Source of the DNA: Flavobacterium arcticum
GTDB taxonomy: Bacteria > Bacteroidota > Bacteroidia > Flavobacteriales > Flavobacteriaceae
DNA: 64,000 nucleotides
Assembly: GCF_003344925.1 (NCBI RefSeq)
Contig: NZ_CP031188.1
Coordinates: 2,525,001-2,589,000, forward strand
Direction of reading: 5' to 3'
The notes below the pieces were generated by a model. It was not told the DNA's origin. It worked only from the letters and a program-made list of their open reading frames with translations, and ran no database searches. Below, one piece after another: positions 29,426-38,579 of the stretch (position 1 is its first letter; each line of letters starts with the position of its first letter). The position numbers and the translations under genes are program-made.

Positions 29426-31479
29426 TGCCTATGAAAAAATTTATCGCACTTGCTTTATTGTTTTCGCTTAACACAAAAGCACAAAATTATGAGAAAGCGT
29501 GTGATGTTTTTTCTAAAGTAAATAATGTGCTGCAATCACGGCATTTTGACCCTAAACCGATAGACGATAGTCTGTCGGTTTATGTTTTTAATACAGTAAT
29601 GGAACAGCTTGACGATAATCATACACTATTCTTACAAGAAGATTATGACAAGCTGGCACTGCATAAATATAAGCTAGACGATCATCTAAAAAATAAAGAC
29701 TGTTCTTTTTTTGACGATTTTATCACTACTTATAAAAAAGCACTTAATCGTAACAAAAAAATGATAGAGGAACTTACAGCCTCTAACCTCCCCTATAGTA
29801 CTACCGATACTATATTTTATTCTAAAAAAGCTTATCCTTATAATACAGAAGCTGGTAAAATAAAAAAGTATCTCCGTAAAAAAATGATTTTCGATGTACT
29901 TGAAGACGTAGCTAAACTGGGCAAAAATAAAGACTCTTTAAAAACCTTATTGCCAGAATTAGGTAAACAGTCTAAAGATAAAATAACAGAATCTTATTTA
30001 TGTAAAATAAATGCTCTACTAGAGCCTACCGAAGGTTTTGATGATAGTATGTATAATCGCTTTTTTTCGGTGTTTTGCAATTATTTTGACCCACACTCTA
30101 CTTACTTTAATTATAGCGAAAAAAGTAGTTTCATATCAGGTGTCTCTTCAGAGAAATACTCTTTAGGATTATATGTAAGTCGAAATGAGAAAGAAGAAAT
30201 TATAATAGAAGAGGTTGTGCCAGGAGGTCCTGCCTATAAAACGTATAAGATAGATAAAGGCGATCAAATTTTAGAACTTACTGCCAATGATAAAGCATAT
30301 TCTGTATCATGTGCTGTAATGGAAGCTATAAATGATATTGTTTTCTCTGACAATTATAAAAACGTAAAAATCACATTGCGTAAAAAAGACGGAACAATCT
30401 ACTCGGTTGAACTCGAAAAACAAATAATGAAATCAGAAGATCACAGTGTGTATAGTTACATACTGGGAGATACTAACCCTATTGGGTACATAAAAATACC
30501 TAGTTTTTATTCGGCTTTTGATAATACTAATCTTAAAGGTTGTGCTGAAGACGTAGCTAAAGAGGTCTTAAAACTCAAAGAACAAAATATACAAGGGCTT
30601 ATAATAGATTTACAATATAATGGAGGTGGCTCTATAGATGAGGTAATAAATATGGCAGGAATGTTCATTAACTTTGGTCCGCTTAGTATAATGTCAAACA
30701 AAAACGGTTATAATAATATTATAAAAGATTATAATCGTGGTATGTTATACCATGGTCCTATGGTGGTGGTGGTAAATAACTTTTCGGCTTCGGCAAGTGA
30801 GTTTTTTGCAGGCGTTATGCAAGACTACAAAAGAGCTGTAATAGTAGGTAATACTACTATGGGTAAAGCCAGTATGCAAACTATATTACCATTGAATGCA
30901 AAATCAAACAACCAAGATTTTGTAAAAGTTACTATAGATAAGTTTTACCGTATTACAGGAAAAAGCAGCCAATATAACGGTATTGTACCCGATGTACCTT
31001 TACCTGACTTTTTTGAAAAGTTCTTACCCAGAGAAAGTACCTATCCTACTGCGATAAAAAATGACACCCTAAATGTAAAACTAAAATTTAGGCAAATGCC
31101 CGATATGGCATTAAATAAAGTTATTGCTATGAGCAAGGAAAGATTAGCTACAGATACCTCTTTTATAGCAATAAAGGCTATCAACAAACGTATAAATACT
31201 TTATATGATGATGTTAAAGCTCCTTTACCTATAACATTTGATGCTATTTTCGACGATGTACATGCTATGGATGAATTGTGGAGTGAAATAAACCTACTTA
31301 CAACCAAAGAAAATGACTTTAATATAAATGCAATATCAAATTCATCTAAAGAAATTATAGCTACTGATGATTTTCATAAAAGCATAAATGAATATAAAGA
31401 AAAATCACTTAAAACTGACCGTTATGTATATGAGGGACTAAATATAGTAAATGACCTTATAAACATGAAAAAGCATTAA
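29425..31479 (+). CDS. S41 family C-terminal processing peptidase
   Basis: A 684-residue secreted serine peptidase. Two start codons are possible: ATG 29425, overlapping the gcvT stop, and ATG 29431, giving the signal peptide MKKFIALALLFSLNTKAQ. An N-terminal helical region is followed by a PDZ domain (about 245-330; GGPAYKTYKIDKGDQILEL) and the S41 core with PSFYSAF, LIIDLQYNGGG, NFSASASEFFAGVMQDY (catalytic Ser) and GNTTMGKASMQ (catalytic Lys). It resembles Prc/CtpA tail-specific proteases that trim envelope proteins. Coupling with gcvT by a one-base overlap has no evident functional meaning. Confidence 0.9.
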   Translation: MPMKKFIALALLFSLNTKAQNYEKACDVFSKVNNVLQSRHFDPKPIDDSLSVYVFNTVMEQLDDNHTLFLQEDYDKLALHKYKLDDHLKNKDCSFFDDFITTYKKALNRNKKMIEELTASNLPYSTTDTIFYSKKAYPYNTEAGKIKKYLRKKMIFDVLEDVAKLGKNKDSLKTLLPELGKQSKDKITESYLCKINALLEPTEGFDDSMYNRFFSVFCNYFDPHSTYFNYSEKSSFISGVSSEKYSLGLYVSRNEKEEIIIEEVVPGGPAYKTYKIDKGDQILELTANDKAYSVSCAVMEAINDIVFSDNYKNVKITLRKKDGTIYSVELEKQIMKSEDHSVYSYILGDTNPIGYIKIPSFYSAFDNTNLKGCAEDVAKEVLKLKEQNIQGLIIDLQYNGGGSIDEVINMAGMFINFGPLSIMSNKNGYNNIIKDYNRGMLYHGPMVVVVNNFSASASEFFAGVMQDYKRAVIVGNTTMGKASMQTILPLNAKSNNQDFVKVTIDKFYRITGKSSQYNGIVPDVPLPDFFEKFLPRESTYPTAIKNDTLNVKLKFRQMPDMALNKVIAMSKERLATDTSFIAIKAINKRINTLYDDVKAPLPITFDAIFDDVHAMDELWSEINLLTTKENDFNINAISNSSKEIIATDDFHKSINEYKEKSLKTDRYVYEGLNIVNDLINMKKH

Positions 31480-31508
31480 GAATACTACAAAAATCAACCG
31501 CAATTGTT

Positions 31509-31539
31509 TTTGAAAAAACAATGAATAAGTTTATTTTTG
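31509..31539 (+). promoter_or_regulatory. promoter of yebC
   Basis: TTTG at 31509-31512, 19 nt, then a perfect TATTTTTG -7 box at 31532-31539. The start codon is 20 nt further. Confidence 0.65.
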
Positions 31540-31558
31540 TGCTGCAAACAAATTAATT

Positions 31559-32272
31559 ATGGGAAGAGCGTTCGAATTTAGAAAAGCTAGGAAAATGAAA
31601 CGTTGGTCGGCAATGGCTAAAACGTTTACAAGAATAGGAAAAGATATTGTAATTGCAGTTAAAGAAGGTGGACCAAACCCTGAGAGTAATGCTAGGCTTA
31701 GGGCTGTAATACAAAATGCGAAGGCTGCTAATATGCCTAAGGATAATGTAGAGCGTGCCATTAAAAAAGCATCTGATAAAGACACGGCAAACTATAAAGA
31801 AGTACTATTTGAAGGTTATGCACCACACGGTATTGCTATACTTATAGAAACTGCTACTGATAATAATAATCGTACTGTAGCCAACATACGTAGTTATTTT
31901 AATAAATGTAACGGTACAATGGGTACACAAGGCTCTGTAGAGTTTATGTTCGATCATACCTGTAATTTCCGTATTCCTGCCGAAGGACAAGATGTAGAAG
32001 AACTTGAACTGGAAATGATAGACTTTGGTGTAGAAGAAATTTTTGCAGATGAAGACGGTATTGTAATGTATGCCCCTTTTGAAAGTTTTGGTGCTATACA
32101 AAAAGAATTAGAAAACAGAGAATTAGAGATACTTTCTTCTGGTTTTGACAGAATACCACAAGTTACTAAAGAACTAACTGACGAAGACCAAGTTGCCGAT
32201 GTAGAAAAGCTACTAGAAAAAATAGAGGAAGATGATGATGTTATGAATGTATATCACTCTATGCAAGAATAA
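31559..32272 (+). CDS. YebC/PmpR family translation/transcription regulator
   Basis: A 237-residue YebC family protein: MGRAFEFRKARKMKRWSAMAKTFTRIGKDIVIAVK, reaching KEGGPNPESNARLRAVIQNAKAANMPKDNVERAIKKA. Recent work links such proteins to relief of ribosome stalling as well as transcription control. The full-length three-domain form is present, ending in an acidic tail. It has its own promoter and a downstream terminator. Gene symbol yebC is often used. Confidence 0.93.
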   Translation: MGRAFEFRKARKMKRWSAMAKTFTRIGKDIVIAVKEGGPNPESNARLRAVIQNAKAANMPKDNVERAIKKASDKDTANYKEVLFEGYAPHGIAILIETATDNNNRTVANIRSYFNKCNGTMGTQGSVEFMFDHTCNFRIPAEGQDVEELELEMIDFGVEEIFADEDGIVMYAPFESFGAIQKELENRELEILSSGFDRIPQVTKELTDEDQVADVEKLLEKIEEDDDVMNVYHSMQE

Positions 32273-32300
32273 TACTTAGACCACAAATCTTAATAGTATA

Positions 32301-32328
32301 AAGCTGCCCTTATAAGGCGGCTTTTTTT
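32301..32328 (+). terminator. terminator after yebC
   Basis: AAGCTGCC pairs with GGCGGCTT (one G-U) over a short loop; seven or eight T residues follow. Confidence 0.8.
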
Positions 32329-32358
32329 GTGTTTTACAGCGATTAATTTAATTATTTT

Positions 32359-32395
32359 TATACTAAACTGTAACATTTTATATACTATACTGTCA
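32359..32395 (+). promoter_or_regulatory. 22-bp-period direct repeat with ECF-like promoter boxes
   Basis: TATACTAAACTGTAA (32359-32373) recurs as TATACTATACTGTCA (32381-32395), 13 of 15 identical, period 22 bp. Within it TGTAAC (32369-32374) and CTGTC (32390-32394), 15 nt apart, resemble the -35 AAC and -10 GTC boxes of ECF sigma promoters. Both lie just upstream of the ECF sigma gene. Confidence 0.4.
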
Positions 32396-32420
32396 TTATA
32401 ATAAATAGAAACCTTAAGAG

Positions 32421-32972
32421 TTGATAACCGCCACTACCGAAATAAATGAACTTATTATTCTTTGCAAAAAAGGCAATAGTAATGCACAATATGAGGTGTA
32501 TAACGCTTACTATAAGGCGATGTACAACATTGCGCTACGTATTGTTAAAGACAGTCATTGGGCAGAAGATATTATGCAAGAAGCATTTTTAAAAGCTTTT
32601 ACAAAATTAGATTCGTTTAAAGGAGAAGTAACATTTGGAGCATGGCTAAAACGAATAGTGATTAACCATAGCCTTGACAGTTATAAAAAAATAAACAAAG
32701 AAGCTGTGCCTCCTATAGAACAAGTACTTTATAAAGTAGAAGATGATACTGAAACATACAATGAAGACTTAGATTTTTCATCAATAAAATTAGGGCAGGT
32801 AAAAACAGCCATTAACGATTTAAAAGAGAGTTATAGAGTAATACTCACCTTGTTATATATAGAAGGTTACGACCAAGAAGAGATTTGTGAGATATTAAAT
32901 ATAAATGCAGGAAACTGCCGCACAACAATAAGCAGAGCACGAGAAAGTCTGCTAAAAAAATTGAATGTATAA
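32421..32972 (+). CDS. ECF-type RNA polymerase sigma factor
   Basis: A 183-residue sigma-70 family ECF factor. Region 2 is at about 20-85 (ALRIVKDSHWAEDIMQEAFLKAFTKLDSF, LKRIVINHSLDSYKK) and region 4 at about 125-180 (YRVILTLLYIEGYDQEEICEILNINAGNCRTTISRARESLLKKL). The frame has a stop at 32415-32417 and no ATG before region 2, so the TTG at 32421 is the only reasonable start. The next gene, a membrane protein likely to be its anti-sigma, overlaps by one base. The repeat upstream suggests autoregulation (inference). Confidence 0.9.
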   Translation: MITATTEINELIILCKKGNSNAQYEVYNAYYKAMYNIALRIVKDSHWAEDIMQEAFLKAFTKLDSFKGEVTFGAWLKRIVINHSLDSYKKINKEAVPPIEQVLYKVEDDTETYNEDLDFSSIKLGQVKTAINDLKESYRVILTLLYIEGYDQEEICEILNINAGNCRTTISRARESLLKKLNV

Positions 32973-33517
32973 TGAAAAACGAAAAAGATAATCTCGAACA
33001 GTTATTTAGTCAACTAAAGAATGATTGGGATACTGAAAAACCAGCAGACGGACATGAACTACGTTTTATGCAACGGTTAGAAAATAAACCTAAGAAGAAG
33101 AAAACGATAGCATGGACAAAAATAATTGTACCTATTGCAGCATCTATAGCCATACTACTTGGTGTTTTTGTAACCTATCAGCCCGAAGAGCCTAAAACTG
33201 CCGAACTATCACCAGAGGTAAAAGAAACCCAACTTTACTTTGCTTCTATCATTAAAAGTGAAATGACAAAGATAGAGCGCGAAAGTACTCCCGAAACAAA
33301 AAAAATAGTACAAGACGCAATGGTACAGATGGATTTGTTAGAAAGCGACTATAATAAACTGATACTAGAGCTTAAAGAAAAAGGTGAAAATAAAAAAATA
33401 ATACATGCAATGATAACCAATTTACAAACAAGGATATCATTCTTAGAAAGAGTATTAACACAAATAGAAAACACCCAGAAAATAAAAAATAGACATTATG
33501 AAAACAATAACGCTTAA
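32972..33517 (+). CDS. putative membrane anti-sigma factor
   Basis: A 181-residue protein with an N-terminal cytoplasmic segment of about 45 residues, one membrane helix (TKIIVPIAASIAILLGVFV, about 50-68), and a helical C-terminal part rich in Glu/Lys. It overlaps the sigma gene by one base (TAATG) and the next gene by 20 bases. Position, size and topology fit an anti-sigma factor although no zinc-binding anti-sigma motif is seen. It likely binds the ECF sigma at the membrane (inference). Confidence 0.7.
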   Translation: MKNEKDNLEQLFSQLKNDWDTEKPADGHELRFMQRLENKPKKKKTIAWTKIIVPIAASIAILLGVFVTYQPEEPKTAELSPEVKETQLYFASIIKSEMTKIERESTPETKKIVQDAMVQMDLLESDYNKLILELKEKGENKKIIHAMITNLQTRISFLERVLTQIENTQKIKNRHYENNNA

Positions 33518-34547
33518 AGTAGTATTGCTGTTACTTATAGCACCTATTGCTATGATAGCAGGAGAACATAAAGGAAAATACAAAAAAGAAAAAAAGATAA
33601 GTAAAACATATAGTGTAAACGCTGATGCGGCATTGTTTGTAAACAACAAATACGGAAACATTTATGTAACTACTTGGAATGAAAACAAAACTGCTATTGA
33701 TGTAGTAATAACTGTTAGCGGTAATAGAGAGAGTAATGTAGACAAAAGACTCAACAGTATAGAAGTAGACTTAGAGGCTACTATAAGTGCTGTAAAAGCA
33801 GAAACAAAAATAGGTAGATATAGTGGTAGTATTAGTATGGAAATAAATTATACTATAAAAATCCCTAAAAATGGCAGTATAAACCTAACCAATATATATG
33901 GCGGGATAACGCTAGGCAAAATTTATGGTAAAACAATGATTAAATGCCAATATGGTATACTTGATATTGAGGAATTAAACAGTACCAATAACTCTATAAA
34001 TATACAATACTGCGATAACTCTAAAATAGGCTATGTAAAAGAAGGTAGTATAAAAACTCAATACTCTGATATAGGTATAGAAAGAGGTGAAAATATAGAA
34101 CTGAAGGGGGAATATTCTGATATTAAGATTGATAATGTTACAAACCTTAATTATAGTTCAGGCTACGGAAATGTAATGATAGGAAGGTCAGTAAATGTTA
34201 TCGGAAAATCTAAGTACTCCGATTTTAGTATTAAAAAGCTAGAAAAACTAATTGATATTAGTGTAGCCTATGGCGATGTAGTAATAAACATAGACAAAAC
34301 AGTAAAAAACATAAGCATTGATGCTTCCTATTCAGATGCAATAATTAAATATACACCTAATTACAGTTTTAATTTTGAGCTATTATTAGAATATGGAGAT
34401 GTAAACGGTGACAAAGGAGGCTTTAAATATACCTCAAAAAGTGATAAAAACTTCAAATCGCATTATATAGGTCAGTATGGTAGTGATGGTGGTAATAATA
34501 TTTATATCAAATCAATATACGGAGATATAAAATGGGTTAAAATGTAA
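33498..34547 (+). CDS. exported DUF4097-like beta-solenoid protein
   Basis: A 349-residue protein with a signal peptide (MKTITLKVVLLLLIAPIAMIAG). After about residue 45 it shows a recurring Tyr-Gly/Ser-Asp/Asn turn (YGNI, YGGI, YGIL, YSDI, YSDI, YGNV, YSDF, YGDV, YSDA, YGDV, YGDI) roughly every 15-25 residues, typical of DUF4097/'adhesin-like' right-handed beta-helices. It overlaps the anti-sigma gene by 20 nt, so it is the third cistron of the ECF operon and probably a target or sensor of it. Envelope-located (inference). Confidence 0.8.
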   Translation: MKTITLKVVLLLLIAPIAMIAGEHKGKYKKEKKISKTYSVNADAALFVNNKYGNIYVTTWNENKTAIDVVITVSGNRESNVDKRLNSIEVDLEATISAVKAETKIGRYSGSISMEINYTIKIPKNGSINLTNIYGGITLGKIYGKTMIKCQYGILDIEELNSTNNSINIQYCDNSKIGYVKEGSIKTQYSDIGIERGENIELKGEYSDIKIDNVTNLNYSSGYGNVMIGRSVNVIGKSKYSDFSIKKLEKLIDISVAYGDVVINIDKTVKNISIDASYSDAIIKYTPNYSFNFELLLEYGDVNGDKGGFKYTSKSDKNFKSHYIGQYGSDGGNNIYIKSIYGDIKWVKM

Positions 34548-34637
34548 AGAAACACAATGTAAATCAAAAAATAATCATCATTCAAAAAATAAGATCGAGC
34601 GAGTTTAAGTTGTTTTGATTTTATGTTTCACTTTGCT

Positions 34638-34668
34638 AAGAGCCACCTAATTGGGTGGTTCTTTTTTA
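34638..34668 (+). terminator. terminator of the ECF operon
   Basis: GAGCCACCT pairs with GGGTGGTTC (G-U pairs) and is followed by a T-run. Confidence 0.8.
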
Positions 34669-34701
34669 TATAGTAATAATCTAAACTAACTATAGTAAAA
34701 C

Positions 34702-34729
34702 AAAAAACCATCCTTTTCAGGATGGTTTT
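34702..34729 (-). terminator. terminator of the cysteine synthase-family gene
   Basis: AAACCATCCT pairs with AGGATGGTTT around TTTC; on the minus strand it ends in a T-run, 22 nt after the gene's stop. Confidence 0.85.
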
Positions 34730-34750
34730 GTATGATGATAAGTGTGTGTT

Positions 34751-35791
34751 TTATTTTATAAATTCAATTTTTTGAGCAGCTTCAAGGTTAACACTGTCAA
34801 AAAAGCCTTGTTCATTCATCCATTCGTCACTAAATACTTTACTCATATAGCGTGAACCGTGATCTGGGAATATTAATATTACATTACTGGTAGCGTCAAA
34901 CTCTCCTTCTTCAGCATATTGTCTTACCGCTTGTAAAACTGCACCACTGGTATAACCTACAAAAAGACCTTCGGTCTTAGCTATATATCTTGCAGCATGT
35001 GCACTATCTTCATCAGATACCTTTATAAACTTATCAATAACATCAAAATCTGTAGCCGTAGGTATAAGATTTTTTCCTAAACCTTCTATTCTATACGGAT
35101 AAATTTCTTTGCTATCAAACTCTTTAGTTTCATGATATTTTTTAAGTACAGAACCAAAAGCATCTACACCAAGGATTTTTACATCAGGATTTTTTTCTTT
35201 TAAAAACCTAGCTGTTCCAGATATAGTACCTCCTGTACCACTACAGGCTACAAGGTGGGTAATTTTCCCATTGGTTTGTTCCCATATTTCTGGTCCAGTA
35301 GTATTGTAATGAGCATCAACATTAAGGTCGTTAAAATATTGATTGATATATACAGATCCCTTAGTCTCTTCATGAAGCCTTTTGGCTACATTGTAGTAAG
35401 AGCGAGGGTCATCTGCCGATACGTTTGCAGGGCAAACATAAACCTTTGCCCCCATAGCACGTAGCATATCAATTTTATCTCTCGACGATTTAGAGCTTAC
35501 TGCCAAAACGCAGTCGTAACCTTTAATAATACTTACCATTGCCACACTAAAACCAGTATTGCCCGAGGTAGTCTCTATAATAGTATCTCCCGGTTTTAGG
35601 ATGCCTCTTCTTTCGGCTTCCTCAATAATGTATAATGCAATCCTGTCTTTGGTTGAATGGCCCGGATTAAAAGCTTCTACTTTCGCAAAAAAATTCCCTT
35701 CTAATCCTTCTGTAATTTTATTGATTTTAATCAGCGGTGTGTTACCAATTAATTCCAATACATTATTATAGGCTTTTATTTCTTCTTTCAT
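34751..35791 (-). CDS. PLP-dependent cysteine synthase / cystathionine beta-synthase family enzyme
   Basis: A 346-residue fold-type II PLP enzyme. I place the start at 35791 ([22 protein letters not shown]); the frame extends 23 codons further upstream but that segment has no family character. The PLP lysine is Lys48 in [13 protein letters not shown]; phosphate-loop and substrate motifs are [12 protein letters not shown] and [11 protein letters not shown]. It makes cysteine from O-acetylserine and sulfide, or cystathionine from serine and homocysteine; no CBS domain pair is present at the C-terminus. Which substrate it uses is not clear from sequence. Confidence 0.88.
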   Translation of the reverse strand: MKEEIKAYNNVLELIGNTPLIKINKITEGLEGNFFAKVEAFNPGHSTKDRIALYIIEEAERRGILKPGDTIIETTSGNTGFSVAMVSIIKGYDCVLAVSSKSSRDKIDMLRAMGAKVYVCPANVSADDPRSYYNVAKRLHEETKGSVYINQYFNDLNVDAHYNTTGPEIWEQTNGKITHLVACSGTGGTISGTARFLKEKNPDVKILGVDAFGSVLKKYHETKEFDSKEIYPYRIEGLGKNLIPTATDFDVIDKFIKVSDEDSAHAARYIAKTEGLFVGYTSGAVLQAVRQYAEEGEFDATSNVILIFPDHGSRYMSKVFSDEWMNEQGFFDSVNLEAAQKIEFIK

Positions 35792-35871
35792 AAAAAATAA
35801 GTTAATCAAGGTACACTGTGCATAAATTTTAGTAACCTCAAAACCATGCAAAGCTAACAAAAAAATTTTAA

Positions 35872-38001
35872 TTACTTTTTAATTCCTTCTAAATCTAACA
35901 AAAAACTATATTCTTTGGCAACTTCTTTTAAGGCTTCAAATCGCCCTGAAGCTCCGCCATGTCCTGCTTCCATGTTAGTATCGAGGAATAATACATTATT
36001 ATCTGTTTTTAACGCTCTTAAACGAGCTACCCATTTAGCAGGCTCCCAATATTGCACCTGTGAGTCATGAAGCCCTGTTGTTACCAACATATTAGGGTAG
36101 TCTTGAGCAGTTACATTATCATAAGGAGAGTATGATTTCATATAATCATACGATTCTTTTTCGTTAGGGTTACCCCACTCGTCATATTCTCCTGTAGTAA
36201 GTGGTATGCTATCATCTAACATTGTTGTTACAACATCTACAAAAGGTACTTGAGCTATAACTCCATTATATAATTGTGGAGCCATATTTACAACTACCCC
36301 CATAAGCAATCCTCCTGCCGAGCCTCCTTCGGCATACAAATGCTCTTTTGAAGTGTAACCTTCGGCGATTACAAATTTAGAACAGTCTATAAAATCAGTA
36401 AATGTATTTTTCTTTTTTAATAATTTACCATCTTCATACCATTCGCGCCCAAGGTCTTCTCCTCCTCTTATGTGGGCTATAGCATAAATAAAACCTCTAT
36501 CTAGTAAACTAAGTCTTACTGATGAAAAATAAGGATCCATAGATGCTCCATACGAACCGTAAGCATATAATAGGAACGGATTGCTACCATCTTTCTCGAT
36601 ACCTTTTCTATATACCATAGAGATAGGCACTTTTGTACCATCATCGGCAGTAGCCCAAACACGCTCTTCTACATAGTTATTCTTGTCAAAAGTACCACCT
36701 AGTACTTCCTGCTCTTTCATAACTTCTTTTTCTTGCGTTTTCATATTGAAATCGATAACTGAAGATGGTGTAGCTAACGATTGATATCTGTAACGTAATA
36801 CATCTGTATTAAAATCAGGATTTGCCGATGTACCTGCCGTGTAAGTTTCACTCTCAAAAGGCAGGTAATATTCCTCTCCTTTCCAAGGGTGTATTCTTAT
36901 TTTACTTAAACCATTAGAACGCTCAGAGATTACCAAATAATCTTTAAAGATATCTATATCTTCTACTAATACATCCTTACGGTGGGGTATCATATCTGTC
37001 CAGTTATCCATACCTGTATTGGTCTCTGGAGTAACCATTAACTTAAAGTTAGTCGCTTTATCTTTGTTTGTAACAATATAAAACTTATCGGCATAATGCG
37101 AAATGTGATATTCTAACCCTCTAACTCTAGGCTGAAATACTTTAAAATCACCATCTGGCTTATTAGCATCAAGCGTTCTAAACTCGGTAGTAAGTGTACT
37201 ACTACTACCTATAACTAAATATTTTTTAGATTTTTCTTTGTACACAAATACAGAAAAGGTATCATCTTCTTCATGATATATTATTTTATCATCAGTTGTT
37301 GATGTGCCTAACTTATGATTATAAACTTTCTCTGAACGTAGGGTAACAGGGTCTTTACGAGTATAAAAAAGTGTTTTATTATCGTTTGCCCAAGTAGATC
37401 CTCCTGTAGTGTTTTCTATTTTTACAGGTTGTATCTCGTTAGTAAGTAAGTTTTTTACTTGTATGGTGTATTGCCTGCGCGATACGGTATCTACACCAAA
37501 AGCTACCCATTTATTATCTTCACTTACATTAAGACCGCCAAGCTGAAAGTATGAATGTCCTTTTGCCATTTCGTTACAATCAAACATTATTTCTTCTTTA
37601 GCATCAAGGTTGCCTTTTTTACGCGAATATATAGGATAATCTTTGCCTTTTTCGTAGCGGGTAATGTAGTAATAACCATTATAGTAGTAAGGAACAGATG
37701 AATCGTCTTCTTTTATCCTACTCTTCATTTCTGTAAAAAGATCTTCTCTGAACGCTTTAGTATGTTCAGTCATCTTTTCATAGTACTCGTTTTCTTTATT
37801 CAGGTAGTCTATTACTTCAGGATCTTCTCTTTCATTAAGCCAATAATAATTGTCAATACGTACATCGCCATGTTTTTCAAGTTTCTTAGGTTTAATGGCT
37901 GCCGTTGGAGGCGTTTGTGTTTCTGTCATTGATTTATTTTTGTTTTCCTGATTGCAGGCAAAAATAATACAAACACAACTTATAAGTAAGACTTTCTTCA
38001 T
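35872..38001 (-). CDS. S9 family peptidase (oligopeptidase B-like lipoprotein)
   Basis: A 709-residue prolyl oligopeptidase-family serine peptidase. The N-terminus [18 protein letters not shown] is a lipoprotein signal with a lipobox before the Cys, so it is membrane-anchored. A beta-propeller occupies about 60-430 ([32 protein letters not shown]). The catalytic domain has [47 protein letters not shown] (catalytic Ser) and [13 protein letters not shown] plus AGHGGASGR (Asp and His). The family cleaves after basic residues in oligopeptides. The gene is 70 bp downstream (in its own direction) of no partner and is divergent from ybaB. Confidence 0.92.
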   Translation of the reverse strand: MKKVLLISCVCIIFACNQENKNKSMTETQTPPTAAIKPKKLEKHGDVRIDNYYWLNEREDPEVIDYLNKENEYYEKMTEHTKAFREDLFTEMKSRIKEDDSSVPYYYNGYYYITRYEKGKDYPIYSRKKGNLDAKEEIMFDCNEMAKGHSYFQLGGLNVSEDNKWVAFGVDTVSRRQYTIQVKNLLTNEIQPVKIENTTGGSTWANDNKTLFYTRKDPVTLRSEKVYNHKLGTSTTDDKIIYHEEDDTFSVFVYKEKSKKYLVIGSSSTLTTEFRTLDANKPDGDFKVFQPRVRGLEYHISHYADKFYIVTNKDKATNFKLMVTPETNTGMDNWTDMIPHRKDVLVEDIDIFKDYLVISERSNGLSKIRIHPWKGEEYYLPFESETYTAGTSANPDFNTDVLRYRYQSLATPSSVIDFNMKTQEKEVMKEQEVLGGTFDKNNYVEERVWATADDGTKVPISMVYRKGIEKDGSNPFLLYAYGSYGASMDPYFSSVRLSLLDRGFIYAIAHIRGGEDLGREWYEDGKLLKKKNTFTDFIDCSKFVIAEGYTSKEHLYAEGGSAGGLLMGVVVNMAPQLYNGVIAQVPFVDVVTTMLDDSIPLTTGEYDEWGNPNEKESYDYMKSYSPYDNVTAQDYPNMLVTTGLHDSQVQYWEPAKWVARLRALKTDNNVLFLDTNMEAGHGGASGRFEALKEVAKEYSFLLDLEGIKK

Positions 38002-38038
38002 TCTATTTACTAGATTAGTGTATAACCATGCAATTTAA

Positions 38039-38046
38039 TATTTTTG
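38039..38046 (+). promoter_or_regulatory. -7 box of the YbaB gene
   Basis: TATTTTTG matches TAnnTTTG and lies 29 nt before the start; no TTG is found at the usual distance upstream. Confidence 0.35.
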
Positions 38047-38075
38047 CTGCATATTAATTAATAAAATTCGTAAAA

Positions 38076-38399
38076 ATGTTTGGAGATATGATGGGCATGA
38101 TGGGTAAAATTAAAGAAACCCAGCAAAAAATAGAAGAAACTAAAAAAAGACTAGACACGGTACTCGTAGATGAACAGAGTAACGACGGGCTACTAAAAGT
38201 AACACTTACTGCTAACAGGCAAGTTAAAACTATAGCTATTGACGATAGTTTACTAGAAGACAAAGAGCAACTAGAAGATTATCTTGTGATTGTAATGAAT
38301 AAAGCTATAGAAAAAGCTACAGCCGTAAACGAAGCCGAACTTAGTGCGGTAACTAAAGAAAGTATGCCAAACATACCAGGAATGGATATGTTTTCTTAA
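38076..38399 (+). CDS. YbaB/EbfC family nucleoid-associated protein
   Basis: A 107-residue protein starting [26 protein letters not shown], then [19 protein letters not shown] and ending NIPGMDMFS. This is the YbaB/EbfC family, small dimeric DNA-binding proteins that coat the nucleoid. It is usually near recR/dnaX but neither is visible here. It converges on ltaE; the gap between them carries a palindromic element. Confidence 0.92.
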   Translation: MFGDMMGMMGKIKETQQKIEETKKRLDTVLVDEQSNDGLLKVTLTANRQVKTIAIDDSLLEDKEQLEDYLVIVMNKAIEKATAVNEAELSAVTKESMPNIPGMDMFS

Positions 38400-38579
38400 T
38401 TAGATATTAGGTAAAAGCCATTAGATAATATCGTTTATAAAAGCTATAAGAAGAAATAACTGTCATTGCGAGCGCAGTGAAACGGAGCGTAGCAATCTTT
38501 TTTAGATTGCTTCGTCGTGCCTCCTCGCAATGACAGTTGTGCTTTCTACTATTGGCTAATGGCTTATGTCTATTATCTA
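38400..38579. repeat. palindromic interspersed repeat between ybaB and ltaE
   Basis: The core runs 38460-38536: CTGTCATTGCGAG at 38460-38472 and its exact complement CTCGCAATGACAG at 38524-38536, with an inner AGCAATCT/AGATTGCT pair. This 'TGTCATTGCGAG...AAGCAATCT' motif is, from memory, a widespread intergenic repeat. An outer inverted repeat surrounds it: 38400-38433 against 38546-38579, matching at about 24 of 34 positions. The whole element fills the space from stop codon to stop codon of the converging genes and could serve as a bidirectional terminator. Confidence 0.8.
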
